From Gammaproteobacteria bacterium UBA7449 (GTDB lineage: Bacteria; Pseudomonadota; Gammaproteobacteria; Pseudomonadales; Pseudohongiellaceae): a stretch of 53,674 nt of DNA. The stretch is from NCBI GenBank assembly GCA_002477465.1, contig DLPV01000011.1, positions 1 through 53,674 on the forward strand, in the 5' to 3' direction. The position numbers and the translations under genes were made by a program. The notes beneath the pieces are model-generated. The model did no database searches, had not been told where the DNA came from, and worked only from the letters and a program-made list of their open reading frames with translations. Below, in pieces: positions 32,242-41,669 of the stretch; positions within the stretch are counted from its first letter, which is position 1; each line of letters starts with the position of its first letter.

Positions 32242-33495
32242 CTAGCGGCGCTCCACCATGGCAGCATCCACCAGGCGGGTGAAATCCTCCCGAAAACCAC
32301 CGCCCCGGGAAGGGGAAACCTGGGCCATGATCACGGTCACGGTGTTCTGCACCGGATCTATGAAATAGCGCGTGCCAGCGGAGCCGTCCCACCAGATCGT
32401 CCCTTCGGAGACCGGATAGCTGTAGGTGCCGGGATTCATCACCAGGTTGAACCCCCCCAGGGTCCAGCCTGATCCCACCCAGTAGCCACGGTCGCCAATC
32501 GGCATGGCCTGATCCGGCACCGCGTTTTGATACATGAGTTCCGCAGTCTCTTCCTTAAGTATCCGGTTGCCGCCAAGCTCGCCCTTGTTCAGAACCATCT
32601 GGGAAAAGTGCATAAAATCCATTACTGAAGATAGCAGACCCACACCCCCTTCCATCAGGCGCGGGCGCATAGTCCAGGGCACGGTTTCAATCTGGTAGGG
32701 CAGCAGGCGACCATCGGTAGGCCGATACAGTTCAGCGACGCGATTCGCATTCTCGCCGTCTGCCCAAAACATAGTGTTACCCATCGCCAGAGGCTCGAAT
32801 ATTTGCTCCTGCAGGTATTCGTTCAAAGGCACACCGGACCAGACTTCAATCAACTTACCCAATATAGTCGCATGAATGCCATAGCGGAATTCGGTGCCTG
32901 GGTTATGGAAAAGAGGGACACTTGCCGCCTTCTCTACCATTTCATCCAACGTGTAATTTTTGTCACGCACTCTTTGCTCTCGATAAAGGCTCGAACTCCT
33001 GCTGCCCAGTCCCGATGTATGGGTAAGGAGTTTCGCCACCGTGATATCACCCACGCGCTCGCGCGTCTGGGAAACATCGGTGCTCTCGGAATCCATCAGA
33101 ACTCGCTGCGTCGCAAATTCAGGCAGGTATTTTTGGATAGGCTCATCCATTTCAAACTTGCCCTGTTCATAGAGCTGCAACACAGCAACGCTGGTGATCT
33201 CCCGGGTCATGGAATAGATGCGAAACAGCGCGTCTTCTCGCATGGGAGTGACCTGCTCGATATCCATCATGCCCAGCGCTTCGTAGTAAACAATCTTGCC
33301 GTCTCGGGCAACGGCCGCTACCACTCCGGCAATATCACGGTTGTTAACGTGCTCCTGCAGGTTGGCAGTGACCGCCTCCAGACCGGCAGAATAAAAGCCG
33401 ACACTTTCGGGCGCAGCGATTTCCATAAGTTGGGCATAACTGCTGCTAGCTGTCAGTGCCAGCGCGATGCTGAATGCTTTACCTGAATTCACCAT
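32242..33495 (-). CDS. Secreted serine hydrolase of the beta-lactamase (class C-like) family
   Basis: About 417 residues, with a signal peptide (SGKAFSIALALTASSSYAQL). The nucleophile motif is LFRIYSMTREITSVAV: Ser is followed by x-x-Arg instead of the usual x-x-Lys. The Tyr motif is FRYGIHATILGKLIEV, and the C-terminal G-W-T-L-G-G segment (YWVGSGWTLGGFN) is present. Relatives include esterases and D-aminopeptidases rather than true beta-lactamases. The frame is open to 33546, but ATG 33495 gives the better signal peptide and a 28-base gap after the DUF885 gene. Likely co-transcribed with that lipoprotein. Confidence 0.85.
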   Translation of the reverse strand: MVNSGKAFSIALALTASSSYAQLMEIAAPESVGFYSAGLEAVTANLQEHVNNRDIAGVVAAVARDGKIVYYEALGMMDIEQVTPMREDALFRIYSMTREITSVAVLQLYEQGKFEMDEPIQKYLPEFATQRVLMDSESTDVSQTRERVGDITVAKLLTHTSGLGSRSSSLYREQRVRDKNYTLDEMVEKAASVPLFHNPGTEFRYGIHATILGKLIEVWSGVPLNEYLQEQIFEPLAMGNTMFWADGENANRVAELYRPTDGRLLPYQIETVPWTMRPRLMEGGVGLLSSVMDFMHFSQMVLNKGELGGNRILKEETAELMYQNAVPDQAMPIGDRGYWVGSGWTLGGFNLVMNPGTYSYPVSEGTIWWDGSAGTRYFIDPVQNTVTVIMAQVSPSRGGGFREDFTRLVDAAMVERR

Positions 33496-33523
33496 GCTCA
33501 CTTTTCTATCCCCTATCCTAATT

Positions 33524-35380
33524 TCAGCTGGCCGCAAGTTTTTCATCTACCCAGCGCTCTACCCTGGCATGCATCATCGGCATGGGCACTGCACCGGCAC
33601 CAAGCACGACATCATGGAACTCCCGGATGTCAAAAGCATCGCCCAGTGCCGCTTCGGCATTGGCGCGCGCTTCCTGAAAATTCAGCATACCAATCTTGTA
33701 GGCGGTCGCCTGACCGGGATTGGAAAAATAGCGCTTAACTTCAGAACGCACGGCACCTTCTGGAATGGGTGAGTTGTCGAGGAAGTACTGTACCGCCTGT
33801 TCCTCGCTCCAACGCTTGGCGTGTATGCCAGTATCTACCACCAGACGTACTGCCCGCCAGATCTCTCCTGCCAGGCGGCCAAAGTCCGAATAGGGGTCCT
33901 GAAAACCACCCATCTCTTTGGCCAGCCATTCCGAGTAAAGACCCCAACCCTCGGTATAGGCAGTGGTTCGATACTGGGTGCGAAAACGCGGCACATCCGT
34001 CAGTTCCTGCTGAATGGAGATTTGCATGTGGTGGCCAGGATTACCCTCGTGATAGGCAATGTCTTCAATCTGCCACTTGGCCAGTGTCGACATGTCGCTC
34101 ATGTGAGAATAGAAGACACCGGGGCGAGAGCCATCGGGTGCGCCCTGTCGATAGTGCTGGGCCGCACCTGCTTGTTCACGAAACGATTCGACCCGTCTTA
34201 CCACCAATGGCGCCTTGGGCAAGCGGCCAAAATATTCAGGCAGTCGTTCGCCAATGTAGTCCAGGTACTCATTGTTGACATCGATGTATTCCTGGCGCTC
34301 TTCGTCGGTGTTGGCGTAGTAGAACTGCTCGTCTTCGCGCACATAGACAAAGAATTCCTGCAGTGTGCCCTCGAAATCTGTCTGTTGCTTGACCGCTTCC
34401 ATCTCTGCTAACAGGCGTTCAACTTCTGACAGCCCAATATTGTGAATCTCATCGGCAGTTAACTCAAGCGTGGTCATGCGGGCGAGGCGCTGGTTGTAAT
34501 AGTTTTCCCCATCCGGCAGAGCCCAGACGCCCTGTGGCTCTGCACTGGTATTGGCAATATCCTGCTCCAGCCAGGCACGCACCTCATCATAGGCAGCCAG
34601 CACTTCCCCGGAGAGAATCTCCCTGGCCTGGGTCAGATACTCCTGGGCAACATCAGAATTCAGCACCGAGTTCTTCACCATTGCATCGACCTTGCCCTGC
34701 AGGTCGACCCAGATCGGCGAGTTTGGCGAGCTGTCATCAGTATTGAATGGCACGCCCGCGGTGACCCGATCGATTTCAGACAGTGCAAACTCATAGTTGA
34801 ATCGAGGCTGGCGGATCCCATCCGCGGCCTGCTGTCTTGATCGATCCAACAGATCGCCGAGCACACGGTCGATTTGCTGCAGGCGCGAGAGATAGGCCTG
34901 CAGATCTGATTCATCGTCTATAAGATGAAAGCTGATCATGAAACTGGGCAGGGAAGCGTGGGGGCCACCACGCCCGAAGATATAACCGTAGTTGCGATAA
35001 GGATAAGCCGCCTCGGCTTGCTCCAGCGTGAACTCCCACATGTCGTAGGAAAGCTTGCCGTCGTCGTTCAGCGCGTCGTAATCGAAGTCGCTGCGCATGG
35101 CGGCAACACTCTGGCGGCGCCACTCAAGCACGCGATCCTGAGCCTCCAGAGTAACGTCATTAAGCTGGTCGTAGTCGGTCTTGTCTCCCAACACGCTGCG
35201 GGTTTGCGGGCTGAATTCAAGCTGTTCTTCATACTGCTCGTCGAGCCAGCTATTAAGGCGCTCGGTTTCGGAGATGACTGCGACCGGCCCTGGGGCAGGC
35301 TCAGTGACGGTTGGCGGCGACTCTCCGCACGCGACCAGCAGTAAAGCGAAAGTTAATATTGAGGAGAATCTAACACCCAT
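33524..35380 (-). CDS. DUF885 lipoprotein, putative metallopeptidase
   Basis: 618 residues. The N-terminus is a lipoprotein signal (SSILTFALLLVACGES, lipobox LVAC), so it is probably anchored to a membrane facing the periplasm. The rest matches DUF885: the zinc-site-like HEGNPGHHMQ with a downstream Glu in TTAYTEGWGLYSEWLAKEMG and FSNPGQATAYKIGMLNF. Members are thought to be carboxypeptidase-like enzymes. The serine hydrolase gene follows. Confidence 0.88.
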   Translation of the reverse strand: MGVRFSSILTFALLLVACGESPPTVTEPAPGPVAVISETERLNSWLDEQYEEQLEFSPQTRSVLGDKTDYDQLNDVTLEAQDRVLEWRRQSVAAMRSDFDYDALNDDGKLSYDMWEFTLEQAEAAYPYRNYGYIFGRGGPHASLPSFMISFHLIDDESDLQAYLSRLQQIDRVLGDLLDRSRQQAADGIRQPRFNYEFALSEIDRVTAGVPFNTDDSSPNSPIWVDLQGKVDAMVKNSVLNSDVAQEYLTQAREILSGEVLAAYDEVRAWLEQDIANTSAEPQGVWALPDGENYYNQRLARMTTLELTADEIHNIGLSEVERLLAEMEAVKQQTDFEGTLQEFFVYVREDEQFYYANTDEERQEYIDVNNEYLDYIGERLPEYFGRLPKAPLVVRRVESFREQAGAAQHYRQGAPDGSRPGVFYSHMSDMSTLAKWQIEDIAYHEGNPGHHMQISIQQELTDVPRFRTQYRTTAYTEGWGLYSEWLAKEMGGFQDPYSDFGRLAGEIWRAVRLVVDTGIHAKRWSEEQAVQYFLDNSPIPEGAVRSEVKRYFSNPGQATAYKIGMLNFQEARANAEAALGDAFDIREFHDVVLGAGAVPMPMMHARVERWVDEKLAAS

Positions 35381-35505
35381 AATCCATAGCCCTGCTTTAT
35401 TTAGACTTAAAATCGACCTGCCAACGGCGGCAGCAGAACGCGGACGCTAGCGCGTTTGCAATGGGGTGTCTAGTAGAGGCAGCGGTGAGAAGGAGGTCAG
35501 TATGA

Positions 35506-35537
35506 CTGGGTGAGCCCCGGTGCACGGGTTCACCCAG
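35506..35537. repeat. Hairpin downstream of cysQ
   Basis: An inverted repeat with 12-base arms (CTGGGTGAGCCC at 35506-35517, GGGTTCACCCAG at 35526-35537; one G-T pair) and an 8-base loop lies nine bases after the cysQ stop. No T-run follows on the minus strand, so it may protect or terminate the transcript with help of Rho rather than be a standard intrinsic terminator. Confidence 0.55.
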
Positions 35538-35545
35538 CCAGGGTC

Positions 35546-36379
35546 TCAATCAGTCAGCATCGGGGCAAGCCTTGTCCGCCAGTCGAAGCTGGCATCCGCC
35601 ACCGCAATGAAGTGCGGGTTAAGCAGCTCGGCATTCTGGTTATAGCGCAAAGGCACAAATTGCGTCGTCACCACATCGCCACCAGCGGCGCGCAACACCG
35701 CGTGTGCTGCTGCGGTATCCCACTCGCTGGTGGGTGCAAGGCGCGGATAGACATCTGCCTTGCCTTCTGCCAGCAGGCAGAATTTCAGGGAGCTGCCCAT
35801 GCTTACCACCTCAACCGCTTCGAAATCCTGCTCTAGCGCCATGATGATGCGATCTACATCCGGACCACGATGATTGCGACTGGCAACAATTCGCAATTGC
35901 TGAGACTTCGGATCCAGGCTGGTTGGCAGTAGCGGCTGGGGTGGCTCATCGCCAGCAAGCTTCCAGGCACCCTGACCAAGCTCGCCTATGAAACTGTCGC
36001 CAGAAACAGGTACATGCACCACACCTGCCCGGGCGATGCCATTCTCAACCAATGCAATGTTTACGGTGAACTCACCGTTGCGGCCTATAAATTCCTTGGT
36101 GCCATCTAAAGGATCCACCAGCCAATAAGTCTCCCAACTGCTGCGCTGCTGGAAAGAAACCGCATCGCTTTCTTCGGACAGGATCGGATACTTCTCGGGC
36201 AAGGCCGCTAGCTGCTCCACAATCACATTATGGGCCCGGCGATCTGCTTCAGTGCGGGGGGAATTATCAGCCTTTACCGTGACGTCGATTGGTCGACGAT
36301 CTTCGTAGACGGAGAGAATTTCCTTGCCGGCAGAACTGGCGATCTGCTGCATCTGGCGCAGCTGTTCTGGCAATTCCAT
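35546..36379 (-). CDS. cysQ: 3'(2'),5'-bisphosphate nucleotidase
   Basis: About 277 residues of the inositol-monophosphatase superfamily. Metal-site motifs are VDPLDGTKEFIGRNGEFTVN (DPLDGTKEF as in CysQ) and EWDTAAAHAVLRAAGGDVV. The enzyme dephosphorylates PAP, the by-product of sulfate assimilation, in the cytosol. The ATG at 36379 has GGAG eight bases ahead (the frame is open to 36427, adding a less likely leader). Divergent from the yrfG-type gene. Confidence 0.92.
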   Translation of the reverse strand: MELPEQLRQMQQIASSAGKEILSVYEDRRPIDVTVKADNSPRTEADRRAHNVIVEQLAALPEKYPILSEESDAVSFQQRSSWETYWLVDPLDGTKEFIGRNGEFTVNIALVENGIARAGVVHVPVSGDSFIGELGQGAWKLAGDEPPQPLLPTSLDPKSQQLRIVASRNHRGPDVDRIIMALEQDFEAVEVVSMGSSLKFCLLAEGKADVYPRLAPTSEWDTAAAHAVLRAAGGDVVTTQFVPLRYNQNAELLNPHFIAVADASFDWRTRLAPMLTD

Positions 36380-36517
36380 TTCACTTTTCTCCGGCACAGT
36401 AAATATGTCATCCTCATGGTGCATCAAACACCTTTTATTTCCAAGCGTCAGGCGTATTGCCTTTGGCTATGCGCTGTGCCGGTTGCAATAGACACCCGCT
36501 CCCTGGAGAACTCCGCT

Positions 36518-37177
36518 ATGCCACCCTGGTCCCAGATAGACACCGTGATGTTCGACATGGACGGCACGCTACTGGATCTGCATTTCGACAATTACTTCTG
36601 GCTACACCTCGTCCCGCAACATTTCAGTGAACGTCATGGTGTCTCCGAGGAGGCAGCGCGGGAACACGTCAAACTCAAATATTCTCAGGTGCATGGCACG
36701 CTGGACTGGTACTGCATCGACTATTGGCAGGAAGAACTCAAGCTGGATATTCCGCAAATCAAGCACTCTATTACCGACAAAATCCTGGTCCGGCCCAATG
36801 TGGAGCGCCTGCTGGAAACGCTGCTGGCGTTGGATAAACGGGTTCTGCTAATAACCAATGCGCATCCCATCAGCCTTGATCTAAAAATGCGCCATACCGG
36901 CATTGCCGACTACTTCCATCAGCGCATCAGTTCACATAGTCTGCAGCTGGCTAAAGAAAACCATGGCTTTTGGGCGTCTTTGCAATCCCTGGAACCCTAT
37001 AATCCGCAGCGCACTGCCTTGTTCGATGATAATCTGCAGGTTTTGCGACAGGCGCAGCGCGAAGGCATTGCTCACCTATGGGCCATCAAGCAACCTGACA
37101 GCAAACTTCCCCCGGTGGCTGCGGCTGAGTTCCCCCAGGTGGAAGACTTTGATCACATTATGCCGAGCAAACTCTAG
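36518..37177 (+). CDS. yrfG: HAD-family GMP/IMP nucleotidase YrfG
   Basis: 219 residues, equal to E. coli YrfG. HAD motif I is DTVMFDMDGTLLDLHFDNYF, motif II is VLLITNAHP, motif III the Lys in AKENHGF, motif IV ALFDDNLQVLRQA. The partner gene hslR follows as in E. coli. GGAGAA is nine bases before the ATG at 36518; longer in-frame starts exist upstream but have no support. Confidence 0.88.
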   Translation: MPPWSQIDTVMFDMDGTLLDLHFDNYFWLHLVPQHFSERHGVSEEAAREHVKLKYSQVHGTLDWYCIDYWQEELKLDIPQIKHSITDKILVRPNVERLLETLLALDKRVLLITNAHPISLDLKMRHTGIADYFHQRISSHSLQLAKENHGFWASLQSLEPYNPQRTALFDDNLQVLRQAQREGIAHLWAIKQPDSKLPPVAAAEFPQVEDFDHIMPSKL

Positions 37178-37231
37178 AATGGCTGAAAGCCGAAGCGCCA
37201 ACCACTCCGACTAAACGGACAAATCCCAGAT

Positions 37232-37639
37232 ATGCCCAATAAATCCTCAGAACCCCTGACTAAAGTGCGGCTCGACAAATGGCTCTGGGCTGCCCGCTTC
37301 TACAAGACCCGCGCCATCGCCAAACAGGCGATTGAAGGTGGAAAGGTGCAGTGTGAGGGTGCGAGGAGCAAACCCAGCAAGGAAATCACGATTGGCACCG
37401 TGATCACCCTGCGCCAGGGCTTTGACGAAAAAGTGGTTGTAGTCGCGGGGCTGTCTGAGCAGCGACGCAATGCACCTGAGGCACAAGCGCTCTATGAGGA
37501 GACCAAGGAGAGTATTGCAAAGCGGGAACTGTTCGCAGAGCAGCGCAAGTCTCAACCCAATCACTGGCCATCACCCAGCAAGCCAAATAAGAAGCAGCGC
37601 AGAATGATCCATCGCTTCAAGCAAGGCGAAGGCAGTTAA
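37232..37639 (+). CDS. hslR: Heat shock protein 15 (S4-domain ribosome-rescue protein)
   Basis: 135 residues. An S4 RNA-binding domain (VRLDKWLWAARFYKTRAIAK, GGKVQCEGARSKPSKE) is followed by a basic tail (SKPNKKQRRMIHRFKQGEGS). Hsp15 binds stalled 50S subunits that carry tRNA. It is the second gene of the yrfG-hslR pair and has 55 bases between it and yrfG. Confidence 0.95.
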   Translation: MPNKSSEPLTKVRLDKWLWAARFYKTRAIAKQAIEGGKVQCEGARSKPSKEITIGTVITLRQGFDEKVVVVAGLSEQRRNAPEAQALYEETKESIAKRELFAEQRKSQPNHWPSPSKPNKKQRRMIHRFKQGEGS

Positions 37640-37665
37640 GCTGGCAGGTGCGAAGAAATCGGTGG

Positions 37666-37694
37666 TTCGCAGCGACTGGGATATTTGTCATAAT
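37666..37694 (+). promoter_or_regulatory. Candidate sigma-70 promoter for gshA
   Basis: TTCGCA at 37666-37671, a 17-base spacer, then CATAAT at 37689-37694. It lies about 90 bases ahead of the gshA ATG. The -35 box matches only partly. Confidence 0.4.
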
Positions 37695-37786
37695 GCCGAA
37701 CTCGAATTAGTCAGCACCTTGTCCTTGCTACTTTACTGCAGTGGCGCTCACCGAGAGAAATCAGGCAATGTGTTGTAAGGGAGCAC

Positions 37787-39355
37787 ATGACTAAGTCCAT
37801 TGAAGCAAGCCTGAGCCGCTATCAGTTATCTGAATTTGATTCGGCTTGGGGTGCCGTCCAACGTGGCATCGAAAAGGAAAGTCTGCGGGTGTCTCCTGAA
37901 GGCAGCATTTCGCTCAGACCACATCCTGACTCACTGGGCTCCGCACTTACTAATCGTTACATTACCACAGATTTTTCAGAATCTCTGTTGGAATTCATTA
38001 CCCCGGCCAATACCGATATTGATGAATGCCTGGGAATGCTGGAGAACATTCATCGCTTCACCATGCAGAACCTCGAGCAAGATGAGCTTCTATGGGTTGC
38101 GAGCATGCCCTGTCCGTTGCAGTCAGATGCGGAAATACCGCTGGCTCAATACGGCTCTTCAAACATTGGCCGGATGAAGACGCTCTATCGCAGCGGCCTC
38201 CACCACCGCTATGGCAGCCTGATGCAGGTAATTTCCGGTTTGCATTATAACTTTTCGATGCCGGAGTCTTTTTGGCAACCATTCAGGGAGATATGCGGCA
38301 GCGAAGAATCCCTGCAGGATTTTAGAACCTCTCGCTACCTGCACCTGATTCGTAATTTTCACCGCTTCTCCTGGCTGCTGGTTTATCTGTTTGGTGCTTC
38401 TCCGGCGGCGTGTAAGTGTTTCGTGCAGGGTCGAGAGCACAGCCTGGAAGAGTTTGACGACAGGAGTCTCTACCTTCCCAATGCGACTTGTCTGCGTATG
38501 GGCCGGCTTGGTTACAAGAGTGAAGCGCAGAAGTCTCTCTTCGTTTGCTATAACGAACTCGGCTCTTATGTAGAGTGTTTGCACAATGCCATCCACACGC
38601 CCTATCCAGCGTATGAAGAACTGGGGCAGAAGCAAGGCGACGAGTATCTGCAGATCAACACTAACCTGCTACAGTTGGAAAATGAGTTTTATTCAACCAT
38701 TCGGCCCAAGCGCAACGTAGCGAGTGGCACCAGGCCGCTTGATGGACTAATGAACGAAGGCATTGAATACATCGAGGTACGAGCGCTGGATCTGAATCCT
38801 TACCTGCCGCTTGGAATCGACGCAGAACAAGTCAGATTCCTGGACAGTTTCTTACTGCACTGCCTACTCAGCGACAGTCCAGAGTGCAACAAGGATGAAT
38901 TCTTCGAGGTTGCCAACAATCTGACGCTTGTTGTAGAACAGGGCCGCGACCCTGAACTGGAGCTCAAGCGTGAAGGCAAGGCCCTGAAGCTGAGAGACTG
39001 GGCAGGAGCATTGGTAGAAGATATCGAGCATAGCGCCGCACTGCTGGATAAGAGCCACGGCACCAGCGCCTACAGCAATTCAGTTGCCGCGCAAATGGCC
39101 AAGGTTAAAGACTCCGAGCTAACGCCTTCTGGCCAGATTCTCAAGGATATGGAAGAGGGCCAACTGTCTTTCTTTGATTTTTCGATGGAAAATTCAAGAA
39201 AGATCAGGGATTACTTCCAGCAAGGCGATCTTGATCAGGCCACGGTATCGCGGTTTATGGCCGCCGGAGAGCGCTCGATAGAAATGCAGGAGGAAATCGA
39301 AGAGGCTGATGAGATCAGCTTTGACGATTACTTGACCGCCTGGAATGAAGGCTGA
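37787..39355 (+). CDS. gshA: Glutamate--cysteine ligase
   Basis: 522 residues, the size of E. coli GshA. It starts MTKSIEASLSRYQLSEF and shows GIEKESLRVSPEGSISLRPH, TTDFSESLLEFITP (substrate and Mg contacts) and YIEVRALDLNPYLPLGIDAE with SVAAQMAKV later. It joins Glu and Cys through the gamma-carboxyl group using ATP, the first step of glutathione synthesis, in the cytosol. AAGGGAG is close ahead of the ATG. Confidence 0.95.
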   Translation: MTKSIEASLSRYQLSEFDSAWGAVQRGIEKESLRVSPEGSISLRPHPDSLGSALTNRYITTDFSESLLEFITPANTDIDECLGMLENIHRFTMQNLEQDELLWVASMPCPLQSDAEIPLAQYGSSNIGRMKTLYRSGLHHRYGSLMQVISGLHYNFSMPESFWQPFREICGSEESLQDFRTSRYLHLIRNFHRFSWLLVYLFGASPAACKCFVQGREHSLEEFDDRSLYLPNATCLRMGRLGYKSEAQKSLFVCYNELGSYVECLHNAIHTPYPAYEELGQKQGDEYLQINTNLLQLENEFYSTIRPKRNVASGTRPLDGLMNEGIEYIEVRALDLNPYLPLGIDAEQVRFLDSFLLHCLLSDSPECNKDEFFEVANNLTLVVEQGRDPELELKREGKALKLRDWAGALVEDIEHSAALLDKSHGTSAYSNSVAAQMAKVKDSELTPSGQILKDMEEGQLSFFDFSMENSRKIRDYFQQGDLDQATVSRFMAAGERSIEMQEEIEEADEISFDDYLTAWNEG

Positions 39356-39374
39356 TTCCAGTTCACTACCCTGC

Positions 39375-39476
39375 TCATCGCTGCTGAACGGCAAAATTAG
39401 TGAAGTAGAGATCCTCGATCGCCCCAGCACCATCTCGCTCCTTCTGACCCATCAGCTGGTTAACTTCATCCAGCAC
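39375..39476 (-). pseudogene. C-terminal fragment of a FliL-like protein
   Basis: In one minus-strand frame, overlapping the last bases of the TVP38 fusion gene, the DNA reads VLDEVNQLMGQKERDGAGAI followed by EDLYFTNFAVQQR and a TGA at 39375. The ending of a short helix plus D-L-Y-F-T-x-F-x-V-Q is that of FliL-family flagellar proteins. The rest of the gene is missing; the neighbouring flavoprotein gene seems to have replaced it. I rely on memory of the FliL ending. Confidence 0.45.
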
Positions 39477-41607
39477 CTCGCTGCCAGCGAAAGAACTTCT
39501 CGATAATGGGAAAATACTTCTCGGGTAACCGTGCACTACGCCAGGCATTGGCCGCGAACTTGTTGGACTCCGACAGCGTCGGATAGATATGAGTAACCGC
39601 CGAGATTTTTTTCAGACCCATGCCGTGGGTCATGGCGAAAACGAATTCGCCAATGAGTTCTCCGGCGTGGTATCCCAGTATCGTGACGCCGAGAATCTTG
39701 TCCTTGCCTGGCACCGTAAGCACCTTCACGAATCCATGGGCCTCGCCGTCTGCTAAAGCTCGATCATGATGATCCAACTCATAGCGCGTAATTTCATAAG
39801 GAATATTGCGATCCTTCGCTTCCTGCTCACTCAGTCCAACCCGCGCGACTTCAGGATCTGTGAATGTCGCCCAGGGCACTACCCGGTAGTTAGCTTTCAT
39901 CTGCCATATGCCACCGAGCAGGGAGTTGAGCGCGGCGAAATAGGCCTGGAACGATGCCATATGGGTAAACTGGTAAGGGCCCGCCACATCACCACAGGCA
40001 AATATATTTGGATACGCTGTCTGCATGGCATTGTTGATCTCGATGGTTCCTGACGGCGTCAGCGGCATATCCAGTTCCTCGAGTCCAAAGCCCTCGGTGT
40101 TCGGCTTGCGGCCAATGGCCAATAGCACTTCATCAAACTCTACGGTGACAGTTTCACCATGATGCTCGGCTTCCATAGATTTGACGCCGTTGCTGTTTAA
40201 AAATCGAGTGAGACGATGGTCGGTAAGTACATTGATGCCATCTTTTTCAAACTGCTGCATCACCGCAGCGGAGACTTCAGGATCCTCCCAGGGCATGATC
40301 CGCGATGCCATATCCACCTGGGTTACCTTGGCACCAAGATTACTAAAGGCCTGGGCCAACTCGCAGCCAATTGGCCCACCGCCCACTACGAGCAAACGCT
40401 TCGGTAATTCCCTTAATTCCCAAATGCTATCGGAAGTGAGATAACCCAAGTCTTCCAGACCAGGAATAGGCGGCACCAGGGGACGCGCACCGGTAGCCAC
40501 AATAATCGAACGGGTAGTGATAGTGCGCCCGTCTACTTCGACCTCGAAAGGTGATTTGATATAAGCATTACCTTGCACACACTCGACGCCGAGCGAAGTA
40601 AAACGCTCGACCGAGTCGTGAGGCTCAATGATTTTGATTACTCCCTGCACACGATCCATCACGGCTGGAAAATCCACGGCAGCCGAGGCATCGGTCAGTC
40701 CGTATTCCCTGGCACGTCGGATATAGGACATGATTCGGCCACTGCGAATAATCGACTTACTTGGCACACAGCCCGTATTCAGGCAATCCCCTCCCATCTT
40801 GTGCTTCTCTACAAGCACTGTTTTGGCCTTGGCTCCAACCGCAATGATGGCTGACACCAGTCCAGCAGAACCGCCACCGATTACGACCACATTGGCGTCA
40901 AACGACTTGGGTTTCGCAAAACCTTTCATGGTCTTGTTTTTCTGCAGCGTGTTTACGATCAGTTTGCCCACCAGGGGAAAGACGCCGAGCAACACCAGTG
41001 AAAAAATCACCGGGCCGCTAACCATGCCAGACAGGGAGCTTATCTGTGCCAATTCAGACCCCGCATTTACGTAGACTGCGGTTCCCATGAGCATGCCGAT
41101 CTGACTGACGATATAAAAGGAGCGCGCCGGAATCGGCGTAAGCCCCATCAACAGGTTGACCATGAAGAAAGGGAATAGCGGCACCATGCGGATACTGAAG
41201 AGATAAAAGTTACCGTCTTTCTCGATGCCTTTATTGATAGGCGCCAGGTAGTCGCCAAAACGAGATTGAACCCATTCGCGGAGCAAGAGTCGGGATACCA
41301 GGAAGGAGCAGGTTGCCCCTATGGAACTGGCAAATGAAACCAGCAACAGTCCCCAGAGCAAACCGAAGATTGCGCCACCCAGCAGTGTGAGGATCAGCGC
41401 ACCCGGCAAAGACAGCGCCGCCACAGCGACATACCCGACAAAATAAATCGCCGCAGTAAGCAAGAAGTTCTCGTCCCTGAACTCCTGCAAGGTCGTAATC
41501 TGCGATTGCGCAAACTCCAGGGTAATAAAGCGCCCCAGGTCGAACATATAGAAACTGCCAAGCGCCGCGATTATCGCGATAACAATAAGAACCTTAGTTT
41601 TGTTCAC
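39466..41607 (-). CDS. TVP38-type membrane domain fused to a disulfide-type flavin reductase
   Basis: 713 residues. The first 215 form a TVP38/DedA-like (SNARE-associated) integral membrane domain (ALSLPGALILTLLGGAIFGL, then SFASSIGATCSFLVSRLLLR). Residues 230-713 are a pyridine nucleotide-disulfide oxidoreductase related to mercuric reductase and lipoamide dehydrogenase: VVIGGGSAGLVSAIIAVGAK, the redox pair GGDCLNTGCVPSK, VVGGGPIGCELAQAFSNLGA, and a C-terminal dimerisation domain with HIYPTLSESNKF. No N-terminal or C-terminal mercury-binding cysteine pairs are present, so it is not a classical MerA. The enzyme part would face the cytosol at the membrane; substrate unknown. Confidence 0.9.
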   Translation of the reverse strand: MNKTKVLIVIAIIAALGSFYMFDLGRFITLEFAQSQITTLQEFRDENFLLTAAIYFVGYVAVAALSLPGALILTLLGGAIFGLLWGLLLVSFASSIGATCSFLVSRLLLREWVQSRFGDYLAPINKGIEKDGNFYLFSIRMVPLFPFFMVNLLMGLTPIPARSFYIVSQIGMLMGTAVYVNAGSELAQISSLSGMVSGPVIFSLVLLGVFPLVGKLIVNTLQKNKTMKGFAKPKSFDANVVVIGGGSAGLVSAIIAVGAKAKTVLVEKHKMGGDCLNTGCVPSKSIIRSGRIMSYIRRAREYGLTDASAAVDFPAVMDRVQGVIKIIEPHDSVERFTSLGVECVQGNAYIKSPFEVEVDGRTITTRSIIVATGARPLVPPIPGLEDLGYLTSDSIWELRELPKRLLVVGGGPIGCELAQAFSNLGAKVTQVDMASRIMPWEDPEVSAAVMQQFEKDGINVLTDHRLTRFLNSNGVKSMEAEHHGETVTVEFDEVLLAIGRKPNTEGFGLEELDMPLTPSGTIEINNAMQTAYPNIFACGDVAGPYQFTHMASFQAYFAALNSLLGGIWQMKANYRVVPWATFTDPEVARVGLSEQEAKDRNIPYEITRYELDHHDRALADGEAHGFVKVLTVPGKDKILGVTILGYHAGELIGEFVFAMTHGMGLKKISAVTHIYPTLSESNKFAANAWRSARLPEKYFPIIEKFFRWQRGAG

Positions 41608-41669
41608 TTCAACTACCCGCTTTAAAAATTCTGTTTTTGTAACTATCGTGACACCAGGTCGAGGATATG

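Noticed and set aside
39466..41607. Classical mercuric reductase
   Set aside because: Neither the N-terminal HMA cysteines nor the C-terminal Cys pair is present, and no other mer genes are nearby.
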